From Candidatus Poribacteria bacterium (GTDB lineage Bacteria; Poribacteria; WGA-4E; WGA-3G), in assembly GCA_022826805.1 (NCBI GenBank), contig JAJDUH010000008.1, positions 1 through 64,000 on the forward strand: a stretch of 64,000 bases of DNA, written 5' to 3'. The position numbers and the translations under genes are program-made. Under the pieces are notes generated by a model, which saw nothing but the letters and a program-made list of their open reading frames with translations, did not search any database and was not told where the DNA came from. Each line of letters starts with the position of its first letter. Position 1 is the first letter of the stretch. This document shows positions 52,926 to 63,100 of this stretch, in pieces.

Positions 52926-53275
52926 ACCTACTTGTGGATGAAAACGTTGACAAATCAATTGTGGATGAACTTCGGCAAAATGGACACAATGTGCTATACA
53001 TCGCCGAATTTGCTCCGAGTATTAACGACGAGACGGTGCTACATCAAGCCAATCAAAACCGTGCTTTGCTGCTTACAGAGGATAAAGACTTTGGCGAACT
53101 TGTTTTTCGTCAAGGCCTAGTACATATGGGTGTAGTACTTGTTCACTTTGCTGGTTTGTCCCCACAAGCAAAATCGACAATTATTTCAACCGTCTTTGCA
53201 AATCACGAGAACGAACTGAAAGAAGCTTTCAGTGTTATTTCACCCGGAAGAGTTAGAATTCGTCGAAACTTGTAA
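52922..53275 (+). CDS. DUF5615 PIN-like toxin
   Basis: 117 residues. MNLLVDENVDKSIVDELRQNG (Asp6, Glu7), HVLYIAEF-like strand and LLLTEDKDFGELVF (Asp55, Asp57) are the DUF5615/Mut7-C PIN-like pattern. Predicted RNase toxin of the DUF433 pair. The acidic residues look complete, so it is likely active. Confidence 0.88.
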   Translation: MNLLVDENVDKSIVDELRQNGHNVLYIAEFAPSINDETVLHQANQNRALLLTEDKDFGELVFRQGLVHMGVVLVHFAGLSPQAKSTIISTVFANHENELKEAFSVISPGRVRIRRNL

Positions 53276-53336
53276 CCAACTAATCATATCAACTATTCTT
53301 AATTTTCATCATTTCCATTAATTAAACTCAAGAAAC

Positions 53337-54590
53337 ATGGATACAAAGGCTCAATTACACCGTCTGCGCGAGATGCTTGCTCCCATATTAGAGACAAACG
53401 CCTTCTACCGTCGAAAACTCACTGAAGCTGGGATTACAGGTCCAAACGACGTGCAAACGTTGGAGGATTATTGTCAATTACCCTTTACCACAAAGGCAGA
53501 ACTGAGTGCAGATCAGGTATCACATCCTCCGTATGGTACAAATCTCACCTTTCCGTTAGAGCATTACACCTCCCTCCATCGCACATCGGGAACAACCGGC
53601 GCTCCCCTACGATGGTTGGATACAGCAGAGTCGTGGGACTGGTGGGGTAAGTGTTGGCGAGAAATCTACGACGCTGCAGGTGTGACATCAGCAGATCGGC
53701 TCATGCCCGCTTTCTCGTTTGGTCCGTTTATTGGGTTCTGGAGCGCATACCACGGTGCACAGCAACTCGGGGCGCTCACAATCGCAAATGGTGGTTTCAC
53801 CTCGGGTCAGCGTATACGTGCCATCCTCAGTAACGATGTGACAGTCCTTATTTGTACACCAACCTACGCGTTGCGACTCGCCGAAGTTGCAGAAGAAGAC
53901 GGGATCAATCTCCGCGAAGAATCTTCGGTTCGGGTCACCATTCACGCCGGTGAACCCGGTGCCAGCCTACCGGCAACCAAAGAACGGATTGAAAACAGCT
54001 GGGGTGCGCGCGCTTATGATCACGCTGGTGCAACGGAGGTCGGGGCATGGGGTGTTATGTGTAAATCACAGGCAGGCGTCCACCTCAACGAAAATGAGTT
54101 TATCTGTGAGGTGCTCGATCCAGAAACCGGGCATCCAGCAGACGCCGGGGAATTAATCATCACCAACTTAGGGCGGATTGGCATGCCGGTTATTCGTTAC
54201 CGGACTGGAGACTACGTTAAACTCAAATCAACACCGTGCGAATGTGGTAGAAAGAGCCGTGTTCTTGAGGGTGGTGTTATCGGCAGGGTTGATGATGCGC
54301 TCATTATCCGTGGTCTGAATGTGTACCCCGCCACGATCGAAAATATTATTCTTGAGTTCCCAGAGGTACGCGAATTCGCTGTTCGCGCTTACAGCACAGA
54401 GACATTCGATGAGCTTGAAATTCAGGTTGAGTCTACAAATCCACGCCCCATGGACACCGCCACTGCTGTAACTGCTGCCATCCGAGATATTTTAGGTTTG
54501 CGCGCCGTAGTCAAATCAGCACCGCTCGGAACACTACCGAGATACGAACTCAAGTCAAAACGGTTCACCGATCAGCGAAAAACAGACTAA
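53337..54590 (+). CDS. Phenylacetate-CoA ligase-like adenylate-forming enzyme
   Basis: 417 residues. The AMP-binding loop is HRTSGTTGAPLRWLD near 81-95; YDHAGATEVGAWG (near 225), RYRTGDYVKL and CGRKSRVLEGGVIGRVDD near 300-320 are PaaK-type; the C-terminal lid IIRGLNVYPATIENIIL is present. It forms acyl-CoA from an aromatic or similar acid, or is a coenzyme F390 synthetase-like protein. Full length, unlike the product of 32311. The TA pair lies upstream, with no clear link. Confidence 0.88.
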   Translation: MDTKAQLHRLREMLAPILETNAFYRRKLTEAGITGPNDVQTLEDYCQLPFTTKAELSADQVSHPPYGTNLTFPLEHYTSLHRTSGTTGAPLRWLDTAESWDWWGKCWREIYDAAGVTSADRLMPAFSFGPFIGFWSAYHGAQQLGALTIANGGFTSGQRIRAILSNDVTVLICTPTYALRLAEVAEEDGINLREESSVRVTIHAGEPGASLPATKERIENSWGARAYDHAGATEVGAWGVMCKSQAGVHLNENEFICEVLDPETGHPADAGELIITNLGRIGMPVIRYRTGDYVKLKSTPCECGRKSRVLEGGVIGRVDDALIIRGLNVYPATIENIILEFPEVREFAVRAYSTETFDELEIQVESTNPRPMDTATAVTAAIRDILGLRAVVKSAPLGTLPRYELKSKRFTDQRKTD

Positions 54591-54691
54591 AACCGCGCGC
54601 AGGTATGACTTCTGTGTAACCTTCAGTAATAGGAACGTTGTTAGCGATCAATATGCTTAGGGATTTTTGATATTTTTCATAGAGGTGAAAT

Positions 54692-55228
54692 ATGTTACGG
54701 TTATTTTTGTTTTTCCTCATAGCAGTGATAGTTTTCAGTGTGCCATTGAGGGTTGAAGCCAAAATTGAAGACGCATCCGCCAAACGCGATGCAGAAAAGG
54801 ACGTAAGAAGTTACAATGAATATAAATGGTTTGCTGGCGGTTGTTTAGGGGCTGCCATCCCTTTGATGTTGTTGTCCGTTTGGCGGTTTGCTGATTATCA
54901 TGGCCATGGCGTATATATTGAAGATTATATTCCACATCCCCAGGGGCAAAATACCCTTGATTTTTCTTATACTAATTATTGTTGGTTGTCTTCTCTCGTT
55001 GCGGGCGCACTTATGCCGACATTGTACGCGATATTTCATTCACCTACGCCACCCGCCGAGAAGTTTTTAGGGAAATCACCCGATTATATCAATGCCTATA
55101 TCATTGCTTACACCAGCAAAGTTAAACGACAGCGGATCGCATTGAGCACAGTGGGGTGTATAGTCGGCACGTGCTTGGGAACGTCTACTCACCTGCTTAT
55201 ACCCGAGTCATACGACATAGCAGATTAA
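54692..55228 (+). CDS. Membrane protein with N-terminal signal sequence
   Basis: 178 residues. A signal peptide or first span (LFLFFLIAVIVFSVPLRVEA), then a charged stretch, spans near 48-63 (GGCLGAAIPLMLLSVW) and 98-115 (WLSSLVAGALMPTLYAIF), and a last one near 152-168 (STVGCIVGTCLGTSTHLL). The family is unknown. AGAGGTGAAAT precedes the ATG. No partner in the neighbourhood. Confidence 0.68.
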   Translation: MLRLFLFFLIAVIVFSVPLRVEAKIEDASAKRDAEKDVRSYNEYKWFAGGCLGAAIPLMLLSVWRFADYHGHGVYIEDYIPHPQGQNTLDFSYTNYCWLSSLVAGALMPTLYAIFHSPTPPAEKFLGKSPDYINAYIIAYTSKVKRQRIALSTVGCIVGTCLGTSTHLLIPESYDIAD

Positions 55229-55559
55229 GGCGCGCGGGCAGCCTGTCTGATTTTATAGTAAAGTCCGCAAATAAGTTGGCATATTCTAAGATTTATTCGA
55301 TTCTCTAAGTCTTGAGCAATAAGTTCGGGACCTCTCTGCTCAGTGTGTTCCTTAACTCCTATTTGGGGCAACCCCTGATGAAACTCAAAGACCTTGTTCT
55401 CGCATGAAATCTAATTAGCACAACTCGTTTTAAAAAGAATAATCTATTTGTTTTTTTATGAAAATGTAAATATATAGTGTACTTAACGGGATCTGTATCT
55501 ATGGACTAAAGCCCATAGTTTTAGCCCCCGAACTCATCAGATAAACCATCACCCTAAAA
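55229..55559. other. Intergenic stretch, no gene
   Basis: The start (55253-55270) carries a partial end of the dispersed palindrome (TTTTATAGTAAAGTC). CTATGG..CCATAG at about 55499-55518 is a small hairpin near the end of the EF-Tu-like gene. Nothing else was seen. Confidence 0.5.
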
Positions 55560-56720
55560 TTACACAACACTTGTCACGACACCGAACCCTATTCTCACGC
55601 CCATCTTTTTCACCTCAAATCGGGTACCGATTTCCATCACCAACGGTAGGTCAAGTGCGATGGTGATATGCGCGTAAGCCCCCGACGTCAAAAGAGAAAG
55701 TTCTGGTGGAAATTGCAGATGTGCCGGGATATCAACACCCCATAGGAAAATATCAGGTCTATCGTTTTCTATGAGCGGGATATGCGTACCACTCTCTTCA
55801 AACGTCAGTAGGTAAACGAGTGCAGTAAACTCAGAGTGCGATTTGACAGTTTTCGGTGTACAGAGCACCTGCCCGACGGACAACCAATCTGGTTCAGATT
55901 CGACCCGCACTTCACTCCCATCGATACCAATTACCCGCGTCTTGATTCTGTCCCCCTTACCGACAATATCCACTGCTTGTCCGACAGAGAGTTGACCTTG
56001 CATAATTTCGCCTCGCACGGATACACTCTCTTTCGCCGCCTCAGTAATCTCATAAATTGGCATAATAAGCGGTAAGTGTTCGGTATCCACGGGTGCGGGC
56101 ATTGTGCTGTTCATCGCGACGACCAAATCAACAATCGGTTGCCACTGAGGAGAGGTAATTCGATCGCCTTTATAGTCCAACGCCTTACGTACGTCGCCGA
56201 CGATTATGGGTGTTGTTTCTTTCTCACTTCCATACACATTTAGGAGTTCCTGCATCTCTTGGTGGCAGATGTCTACAATCTCATCGTCCTCTGGCACATC
56301 ACCCGTATTGAGGAAAGCAAGCACTGCGGGTAGATGCATATCGCTCGTGAGTCGGAGATGTGCTTCGGAGTCTGGTGTAACACCTTCAACGGCGTTCACT
56401 ACCCAAATCGCGCTTTGAATTCTCGGTGAACCGCTGATTAGCATCTTGACTACATCAAGGGATGTCTCGCAGTCGATTTGGGTGTAAAATTTGCCGCTAG
56501 TCTCATAATCAATCGCACGGTAGGTGATGCCAACCCCCTCGCGGATTGGATGATGGATTGGGAGTTGTGCTTCAAAATCGCCGTTTCCATCTGTGTGAAT
56601 TGCCCCGATTCTTGCGATGACTTTTGCCATTGCAGCGGTTAACGTCGTTTTACCGTGTCCATCTGCACCGAGGGTACAGATAGGCAGCCTGTTACGTGCA
56701 TTTTCTTTTTTTTCTGTCAT
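55560..56720 (-). CDS. EF-Tu-like protein with degenerate GTPase motifs
   Basis: 386 residues, near the 394 of EF-Tu, with full three-domain alignment by eye. The P-loop is GADGHGKTTLTAA (18-30); EF-Tu has GHVDHGKTTLTAA. Switch I is GVGITYRAIDYET; G3 is IDCETSLDVVK where EF-Tu has VDCPGHADYVK, so the PGH and its catalytic His are gone; G4 is FLNTGD where EF-Tu has NKCD; G5 SAL is lost. Domains 2 and 3 (SVSVRGEIMQGQLSVGQAVDIVG; LVYLLTFEESGTHIPL) are recognisable. GTP hydrolysis and guanine choice are probably abolished. It could be an EF-Tu mimic, inhibitor target or regulatory protein. Confidence 0.85.
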   Translation of the reverse strand: MTEKKENARNRLPICTLGADGHGKTTLTAAMAKVIARIGAIHTDGNGDFEAQLPIHHPIREGVGITYRAIDYETSGKFYTQIDCETSLDVVKMLISGSPRIQSAIWVVNAVEGVTPDSEAHLRLTSDMHLPAVLAFLNTGDVPEDDEIVDICHQEMQELLNVYGSEKETTPIIVGDVRKALDYKGDRITSPQWQPIVDLVVAMNSTMPAPVDTEHLPLIMPIYEITEAAKESVSVRGEIMQGQLSVGQAVDIVGKGDRIKTRVIGIDGSEVRVESEPDWLSVGQVLCTPKTVKSHSEFTALVYLLTFEESGTHIPLIENDRPDIFLWGVDIPAHLQFPPELSLLTSGAYAHITIALDLPLVMEIGTRFEVKKMGVRIGFGVVTSVV

Positions 56721-56940
56721 CTCTTCTCTCCTGATGGCATAATTTCCTTACTGCGATTTCCAGCTCATTATAGCACAAAACCGTGAATTAGACAATAATG
56801 TGATTAGAAAACTTGTTCCATTCTTTATAGAATTCTGTGTTAGAAACATATATATTGAAAGGGAAGTCGCGATGCGGAGATCACTCCTACAGAAAAGGAA
56901 AAATTTGCTAAACACCCCAAAGCATGCTAAACTATTTTAA

Positions 56941-57041
56941 TGGTTACGGACTATCGGTTTTCAGTTTTCAGTCAAGAGAAGTTTGGGTAAGGAAGTAATA
57001 CACAATTAATAGAAAGAATTAATCGACAACTAACAACTATT
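56941..57041. repeat. Palindromic dispersed repeat, family B copy 3
   Basis: TGGTTACGGACTATCGGTTT on the left and CGACAACTAACAACTATT on the right are inverted relatives of the family B ends. The remainder of 56721-57051 has no gene. Confidence 0.6.
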
Positions 57042-57051
57042 GCTAAAGAAT

Positions 57052-57558
57052 ATGGCAAACCAAAAAATCTATGATCGCAATAAACTTGCGAGCATTCTTC
57101 AACAAGCGAAATCAGAGGGTTCCGTTGTTGTCACTACTAACGGTTGTTTTGATGTCCTGCATTTAGGTCATCTTCGGTACCTGCAAGCAGCACGTCAACT
57201 GGGTAACCTACTCGTAGTAGCGGTTAATAGTGACAGTTCAGTCCGGGAGCTGAAAGGCGAAAATCGTCCACTTGTTCCTGAAGAAGAGCGGGCAGAGATG
57301 CTCGCAGGATTATCATGTGTCGATTACGTCGTCATCTTTCCAGAACTCACGCCAATTTCGCTGCTTTCCGAACTCAAGCCGAACATCCACGTTAAAGGTG
57401 GCGATTATAAATTGGAAGAACTCATTGAAAGAGACGTCGTTGAAGCAAATGGTGGCAAAGTTATTGTCGGTCTGAATGTTCCCGGTAAATCGACAACCAA
57501 TCTTATCGAAGTGATATGTGAACGGTATCAAGATACTCATTCCGCAGACGCGTCGTGA
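57052..57558 (+). CDS. rfaE2: RfaE2/HldE-like nucleotidyltransferase (ADP-heptose synthase)
   Basis: 168 residues from ATG 57052 (a TTG at 57040 is in frame). The nucleotide-binding motif TTNGCFDVLHLGHLRYLQ (HxGH) and NRPLVPEEERAEMLAGL are the RfaE2 signature. HVKGGDYKLEELIER is the C-terminal binding region. Usual reaction: AMP transfer to heptose-1-phosphate for LPS. No heptose kinase or other LPS gene is near, so another sugar-1-phosphate is possible. It is followed 50 bases later by a GH88-like gene. Confidence 0.9.
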   Translation: MANQKIYDRNKLASILQQAKSEGSVVVTTNGCFDVLHLGHLRYLQAARQLGNLLVVAVNSDSSVRELKGENRPLVPEEERAEMLAGLSCVDYVVIFPELTPISLLSELKPNIHVKGGDYKLEELIERDVVEANGGKVIVGLNVPGKSTTNLIEVICERYQDTHSADAS

Positions 57559-57607
57559 AGCTGTAGGCGGGGTTTCTAACCCCGACAGAGGAGGCAACCA
57601 TAGTATA

Positions 57608-58978
57608 ATGCATATAAACGATTCATTACGTATTACTGACCTGAAACCTCAGATTGAGAGGCTTTTTGAGTGTTCAGGTCAAAAGATTTTAGCCATTGAG
57701 GACACGTGGCCTCCTGAAAAAGGCACACCCGTCTTCACCGTTGCTGGTACTTATACAACACGCGGCTGGACAGAATGGACCCAAGGCTTTCAATTCGGCT
57801 CAGCTATCCTCCAATTCGATGCCACTGGTGATGAGCAATTCCTTGAAATCGGCAGACGGAACACAATTGAGAAGATGGCACCGCACATCACACACATCGG
57901 TGTGCACGATCACGGGTTTAACAACGTTTCCACTTACGGTAACCTCCGTCGATTGATGCGGGAGGGTGTAATTCCGTGGAACGATAGCGAAATGGATTTT
58001 TACGAACTTGCATTGAAAGCCTCCGCTGCCGTGCAGGCGAGTCGCTGGACTCAAATCAAAGATGGAACGGGGTATATCACCTCTTTCAACGGTCCTCATT
58101 CGCTCTTTTCAGATACTATCCGATCACTACGGGCTTTAGCACTTGGGCATACACTGGGTGCGGTGTTGATGGGTGAAGGTGATGTCGCTATCAGTCTGAT
58201 GGAACGTCTGCTCCATCACTCTCAAACGACGGCAGCCTATAACGTCTATTACGGCGAAGGACGTGATGCTTTTGACGTGCGTGGACGGGTGGTGCATGAG
58301 TCTATCTTCAATACGAACGATGGAAACTACCGCTGTCCGAGTACACAGCAGGGATATTCACCATTTACGACGTGGACACGCGGGTTGGCATGGATTGTTA
58401 CCGGCTATGCTGAGCAGCTTGAGTTTTTTGACACACTATCTGCAGATGAACTTGAACCTTACGGTGGGTACGCATTGGTAACAGCACACATGCGTAAAGC
58501 GGCGGAAGCTACCGCTGATTTCTATATTGAGAACACTGCACAAGATGGGATTCCGTATTGGGATACGGGTGCTCCGGGCTTAGCGGAGCTTGGTGATTAT
58601 TTGGCAGTTCCTTCGGATCCGTACAACGATCTTGAACCGGTGGATAGCTCAGCGGCAGCGATTGCAGCACAAGGACTCATTCGACTTGGCAACTATCTTA
58701 AAAAACATGGCGAAGCAGAAGCAGGCAATTCCTATTACCAAGCGGGTTTGACGGTAGCCAAGACCCTTTTCGATGAACCGTATCTGTCCGAAACTGACAC
58801 ACACCAGGGATTGTTGTTGCACTCGGTGTATCATCGTCCGAATGGGTGGGATTATGTGCCTGAGGATCAGAAGATTCCGTGTGGAGAGGCTTCAATGTGG
58901 GGCGATTATCACGCTCGCGAACTGGCGGTCTTATTGTGGCGGGAAATTGTTGGGAAGCCGTATTTGACGTTTTTCTAA
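57608..58978 (+). CDS. GH88-like unsaturated glucuronyl hydrolase or related glycosidase
   Basis: 456 residues from ATG 57608; an in-frame ATG at 57518 would overlap the previous gene. GTYTTRGWTEWTQGFQFG, HIGVHDHGFNN, DGNYRCPSTQQGYSPFTTW, WTRGLAWIVTGYAEQL and YWDTGAPGLAEL are GH88/105 barrel phrases (WxRGxAW). The catalytic Asp pair would be in HDHGF and NTNDGNYRC. It cleaves unsaturated uronic acid from glycan ends made by lyases. No signal peptide. A palindrome (GGCGGGGTTTCTAACCCCG) lies between this and rfaE2. Confidence 0.8.
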   Translation: MHINDSLRITDLKPQIERLFECSGQKILAIEDTWPPEKGTPVFTVAGTYTTRGWTEWTQGFQFGSAILQFDATGDEQFLEIGRRNTIEKMAPHITHIGVHDHGFNNVSTYGNLRRLMREGVIPWNDSEMDFYELALKASAAVQASRWTQIKDGTGYITSFNGPHSLFSDTIRSLRALALGHTLGAVLMGEGDVAISLMERLLHHSQTTAAYNVYYGEGRDAFDVRGRVVHESIFNTNDGNYRCPSTQQGYSPFTTWTRGLAWIVTGYAEQLEFFDTLSADELEPYGGYALVTAHMRKAAEATADFYIENTAQDGIPYWDTGAPGLAELGDYLAVPSDPYNDLEPVDSSAAAIAAQGLIRLGNYLKKHGEAEAGNSYYQAGLTVAKTLFDEPYLSETDTHQGLLLHSVYHRPNGWDYVPEDQKIPCGEASMWGDYHARELAVLLWREIVGKPYLTFF

Positions 58979-58990
58979 TCTTGATTTGAC

Positions 58991-59021
58991 AAGCGCGCCT
59001 TGCGATCTGGCAGGCGCGCTT
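58991..59021. terminator. Bidirectional Rho-independent terminator
   Basis: AAGCGCGCC (58991-58999) and GGCGCGCTT (59013-59021) form a perfect nine-base GC stem with a 13-base loop, flanked by T-rich sequence on the plus strand and AAATC-rich on the other, between the convergent GH88-like and Gfo/Idh genes. Confidence 0.75.
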
Positions 59022-59036
59022 CTTTGATTTATCCGT

Positions 59037-59996
59037 TTATTCTATTACCTGCTCAACCTGACCCGTTTCCAACGAGCGGTTCGCTGCGAGTGTGACGGCA
59101 AGGGATTTGACGGCATCCGCATAGGACGAAAGCACCAGTCCTTGATCGTTTGCTTCAACCGTTGTGATGAACTGTTCAACCTGTCGGAAGTAACCCGCTT
59201 CCGTGCCGGTGTAGTCAATTGCTTCACCGCTGATTTGTCCGCGCAATCCGAGGTCAAGCGTAAGTTTCAGATAGAAGTCATCACCGACCAATTCGGTTGC
59301 GAAATGGTCGTGGGCACGGGCAACACACGTGCTGGTAATACTGCCTACCGCGCCACTCTCAAACTGCATATTGCAAACGGTGCATTCCTCAAAATCCGCG
59401 ATACCTTCGGAAACCCCTTTGATGCCATACGCTTGAACACTCGCCACATCGCCAAGAAAATAGCGGATGAGATCGAAGACATGGGTCGTCTGTTCTACCA
59501 TTTGTCCACGGGATACGTCGTATTTCCCCCACCATGGGTGGTTGATACCCATTCGCGTGAGGAACCGTCCAATCCCCATAGCAAGTTGCCGATCTCTGAC
59601 CAACTCCTTCGCCTTTGCTGTGATGTCGCTGTATCGCGCCATATAGCCGACTTGACTAAGGACACCGGCTGTATCAATTGCTTCGCGGGTGCGTTGGGCA
59701 GTTTCTAAATCCTGCGCAACAGGTTTAGCGACGAAGAGTGCGGCACCGGACGCAGCTGCATCAGCAACCTGTGTGGTGTGTGCCCCTGGTGGGATACAGA
59801 TAAAAACGACATCGGGTTGCTCTTTCTGCAGCATTTCACTGTGGTCGGTGTATGCTGTTGCATTTTCTTCAGCGGCGATAGTTGCTACGCGCTCTGCGTT
59901 TATATCACAGACTGCGGCAATGGGACGTTCGAGTTGTTTGAGGCTTTGGCGGTAACTCCTGGTAATCCCACCAACACCAATAAAAGTAATTTTCAT
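59037..59996 (-). CDS. Gfo/Idh/MocA family dehydrogenase
   Basis: 319 residues from the ATG at 59996, which follows GGAGATGAT; an upstream start at 60074 would lack it. ITFIGVGGITRSYRQSL (Rossmann site), AALFVAKPVAQDLETA (EKP position is AKP) and QVGYMARYSDITAKAKEL with GRFLTRMGINHPWWGKYDVSRGQMVEQTTHVFDLIRYFLGD fit the family; the catalytic Lys is kept. Substrate unknown. It is convergent with the GH88-like gene and separated by a terminator, so an uronic-sugar role is only a neighbourly guess. Confidence 0.9.
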   Translation of the reverse strand: MKITFIGVGGITRSYRQSLKQLERPIAAVCDINAERVATIAAEENATAYTDHSEMLQKEQPDVVFICIPPGAHTTQVADAAASGAALFVAKPVAQDLETAQRTREAIDTAGVLSQVGYMARYSDITAKAKELVRDRQLAMGIGRFLTRMGINHPWWGKYDVSRGQMVEQTTHVFDLIRYFLGDVASVQAYGIKGVSEGIADFEECTVCNMQFESGAVGSITSTCVARAHDHFATELVGDDFYLKLTLDLGLRGQISGEAIDYTGTEAGYFRQVEQFITTVEANDQGLVLSSYADAVKSLAVTLAANRSLETGQVEQVIE

Positions 59997-60011
59997 ATCA
60001 TCTCCTATCTT

Positions 60012-60075
60012 ATCTATAATAGATTTTAGAATTACTTTACAGTCTAAACCAGCGAGGCACGGGGACCTCGCCAAA
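60012..60075. repeat. Partial copy of the palindromic dispersed repeat
   Basis: CTATAATAGATTTTAGAATTAC then TTTACAG, and CAGCGAGGC with GACCTCGCC, match the left half and core of the family at 47999. The repeat overlaps the gap behind the two minus-strand genes. Confidence 0.55.
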
Positions 60076-60122
60076 CATCTGTCGCAGGGGCGCGGTTCGG
60101 AAATTTCGCCCTACACTCTTGG

Positions 60123-63100
60123 TTAATCATCAGCTGGGATAGCAGCACCTAATAAATCTTCGTCTGAAACGGGTTGGAACCTTTGCTCTGGATTTTTTAG
60201 GAAGATACGGCGTAGATCCGTCGTGATGGCATATAATCCCGGCATCACGAACAACGTCATCAATGTTGCAACGGCGAGTCCGAAAATGATCGTATACGCC
60301 ATCGGCATCCATATAGGCGACTTGCCACCTAACCCGATTGCCATCGGAATGAGTCCGAAAATCGTCGTCACCGTGGTGAGAACAATTGGACGCAATCGGA
60401 GACTACTGCCTTTCAGAATAGCGTACCACTTGTTATACCCCTTTTCTCGGTACTTGTTAATGAAGTCGATAAGAACAATTGAATCGTTCACCACAATCCC
60501 CGCGAGTGCAACAATGCCAAACATTGCGACGATACTCAGCGTCGCATTGGAAAGGAGGAGGCCAATCATCGCACCGATCATACCGAATGGAACGGCAAAC
60601 ATAATGATAATCGGTTGTATAAACGACTTGAATTGGGCACCCAATACAACATAGATAAGCAACAGCCCAACAATGAACAACTTCCACAACTCGGAAAAGG
60701 ATTCTGTAATTTCATCAAAAACCCCTCGAAAATCGAGTTGGTATCCCGGATACAAAGATTCTATACCAGCAAATGCGCTGATGAGCGATTGATTCACTTT
60801 AAAGGCAGTCGTCTTTCCTCTATCTACCGAGGCATAAACCGTAATTGCCCGTTCTCCATCGAATCGATGGACATCTGCGTATCCCTTTTCTACCACGATG
60901 TCCGCAACATCCTTGAGTGGAACAATAGCACCAGCGGGTGTTGCAATCAAGAGGTTATTAAGTTCAGCAAGATTTGTAAGTGTGTCCTCCTCATATTTGA
61001 CGATGACATTAATCGCCTCGTCTGCTTCACGATAGGTTGTACCTTTAGCACCTTCAATGGCTGTACGCACCGTTTGTGAGACTTGGAACGTGGTTAATCC
61101 ATATTGATGCGCTTTCTCTGGCTTCAAGTAGATACGCAGTTCAGATTTTCCGATGCTGAAGTCATCTCGGATATCGTAAACGCCATCTATCTGAGATAGG
61201 GCTGTCTTAAGAACGCCAGCGAGTTCAGTCAGATTCTCAAATCTCGGTCCTTTTACTTTGACACTCACATCTGCTACTTGTGGTGCACCACCGTCCTGTG
61301 TGACGAAACTCAGTCGCTCAATTCCACTAATGGTTGTGGTTTTCGTCCGTAGTTCTGCGATGATCTCATCCACACCTCGGGTGCGTTCTTGCTTTGGTGT
61401 GAGCTCAACGATTACCTCTCCTAAATTTGAGCCGTAGGTAACACTTCTTCTTATCAAACCTGACATAAATGTGTGTAAACCGACATTGCTGATGACCGCA
61501 TCAACTTCAGTTGATGGAAGTCTTTTAGCCATCTCTTCAATTTGGACAATCACTTCTGTTGTTTCCTGTATTCCGTAGGAAGGTGGCATCTCGGCTTGGA
61601 CATAAAATTGTGGGAACTCTTCACCAGGGAAGAGTTCCCTGTCAAGAACAAAAAATGCCCCAATGCATGCAACCAACCCGAAGAAGAGGACACTACCTAC
61701 AAACGCATATCGGTGTCGAATGGTTATTTTCAGGATTCTAACATATCGGTTCCGAATTAATTCAAAAAACATGGCAAACCACACGAAAAAGCCGACAATG
61801 CGGACACTGAGGGTGAAACCGCTCGGAGACCCGGTTCGGAGGTTTTCAAGCCTGCTGCGTCCTGTGCGAATTTTGGTTCTTCCCCATTCAGCGACGTGGG
61901 CTGGTAAAATTACGAAGACTTCAAAAAGAGATGCTATTAACACCAGAATCGCCATAACCGGCACGATCCGCATAAACTGTCCAGTAACACCAGACATAAA
62001 CATCAACGGCCCAAAAGCACAGATCGTCGTCAAGCTTGCTGCCACAACGGGCCAACCGACCTCTTCTGCACCACGAATGGCGGCAACTTTCGGTGATTCA
62101 CCTGCCTCAATATGCCGGTAGATGTTCTCTATGACAACGATAGCATCGTCAACAACGATTCCAACGACTAAAATAAGCCCAAACAAAGAGACACCGCTGA
62201 GTGTATAACCAGAGATGGACATAAACCAAAACGTTGCCATGAACGCCACTGGTATGCCGAGTGCCGCAAATAGGGCATTCCGCCATCCAATAAAGAGAAG
62301 GAGCATTAGCACAACAAGCACTAAACCGAAAAAGGCATTTGTTTCAAGAATTCCCAATCGTTCTTTGAGAACAACGGAATAGTCATTAACAACCGTCAAC
62401 TCAGCACCTTCAGGGAGATCTCTTCTCCGATTGTCGACTAATTCTCGAAGTTTAGTAACTAATGCAATTGTGTTCCCCTCAGTCTTCTTTTGCACACTCA
62501 GGCTAATCGAAGGTTGTCCATCAATTCGCGATAGCGTTCTCACCTCCTCGTAGGTGTCAGAAATCGTTGCAACATCTTTCAGACGGAGAAGCGCACCCAT
62601 CGGCTGAACAGTAATGAGAGTTTCGCCAATAGTGTCCAAATCCGTGAATTCTCCCATTGTTCGGATCATGAATTCTGTGCCTCCCAGTTCCATTTTGCCG
62701 GCTGGGAGATCCAAGTTGTTTGTTCCCAGCGCGGTAATGACCGCTGAAATTGGGAGTTGATATGCCTTCAATCGATCCGGGTTCACCTCAATCCATATTT
62801 CCCTCTCACGGAGACCTGCCATTCGGACAGAGGCGATGTTTTTAATGTCCGAGATTTCATCTTTGAGATTTTCAGCAATATCTCGCATCTGCATTTCCGC
62901 AATGTCTCCACCTACAACAATCGTCAAAATAGGAAAACCAAATGAGATATCAAATTCTTCGACCCTCGGATCATCCAAAATCTCCTCTGGCAACTCATTT
63001 ACCTGCTCAACAGCGGTGTGTAGGTTTCCAAGTTCCTTGTCAAAATCCCGGTCGCTTATCTCCTCAAAATCGACAAAGATAACAGAACGCCCCTCTGAAG

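Noticed and set aside
55253..55559. A riboswitch or attenuator before the EF-Tu-like gene
   Set aside because: The gene is on the minus strand and this stretch lies after its stop; only a small hairpin is visible.
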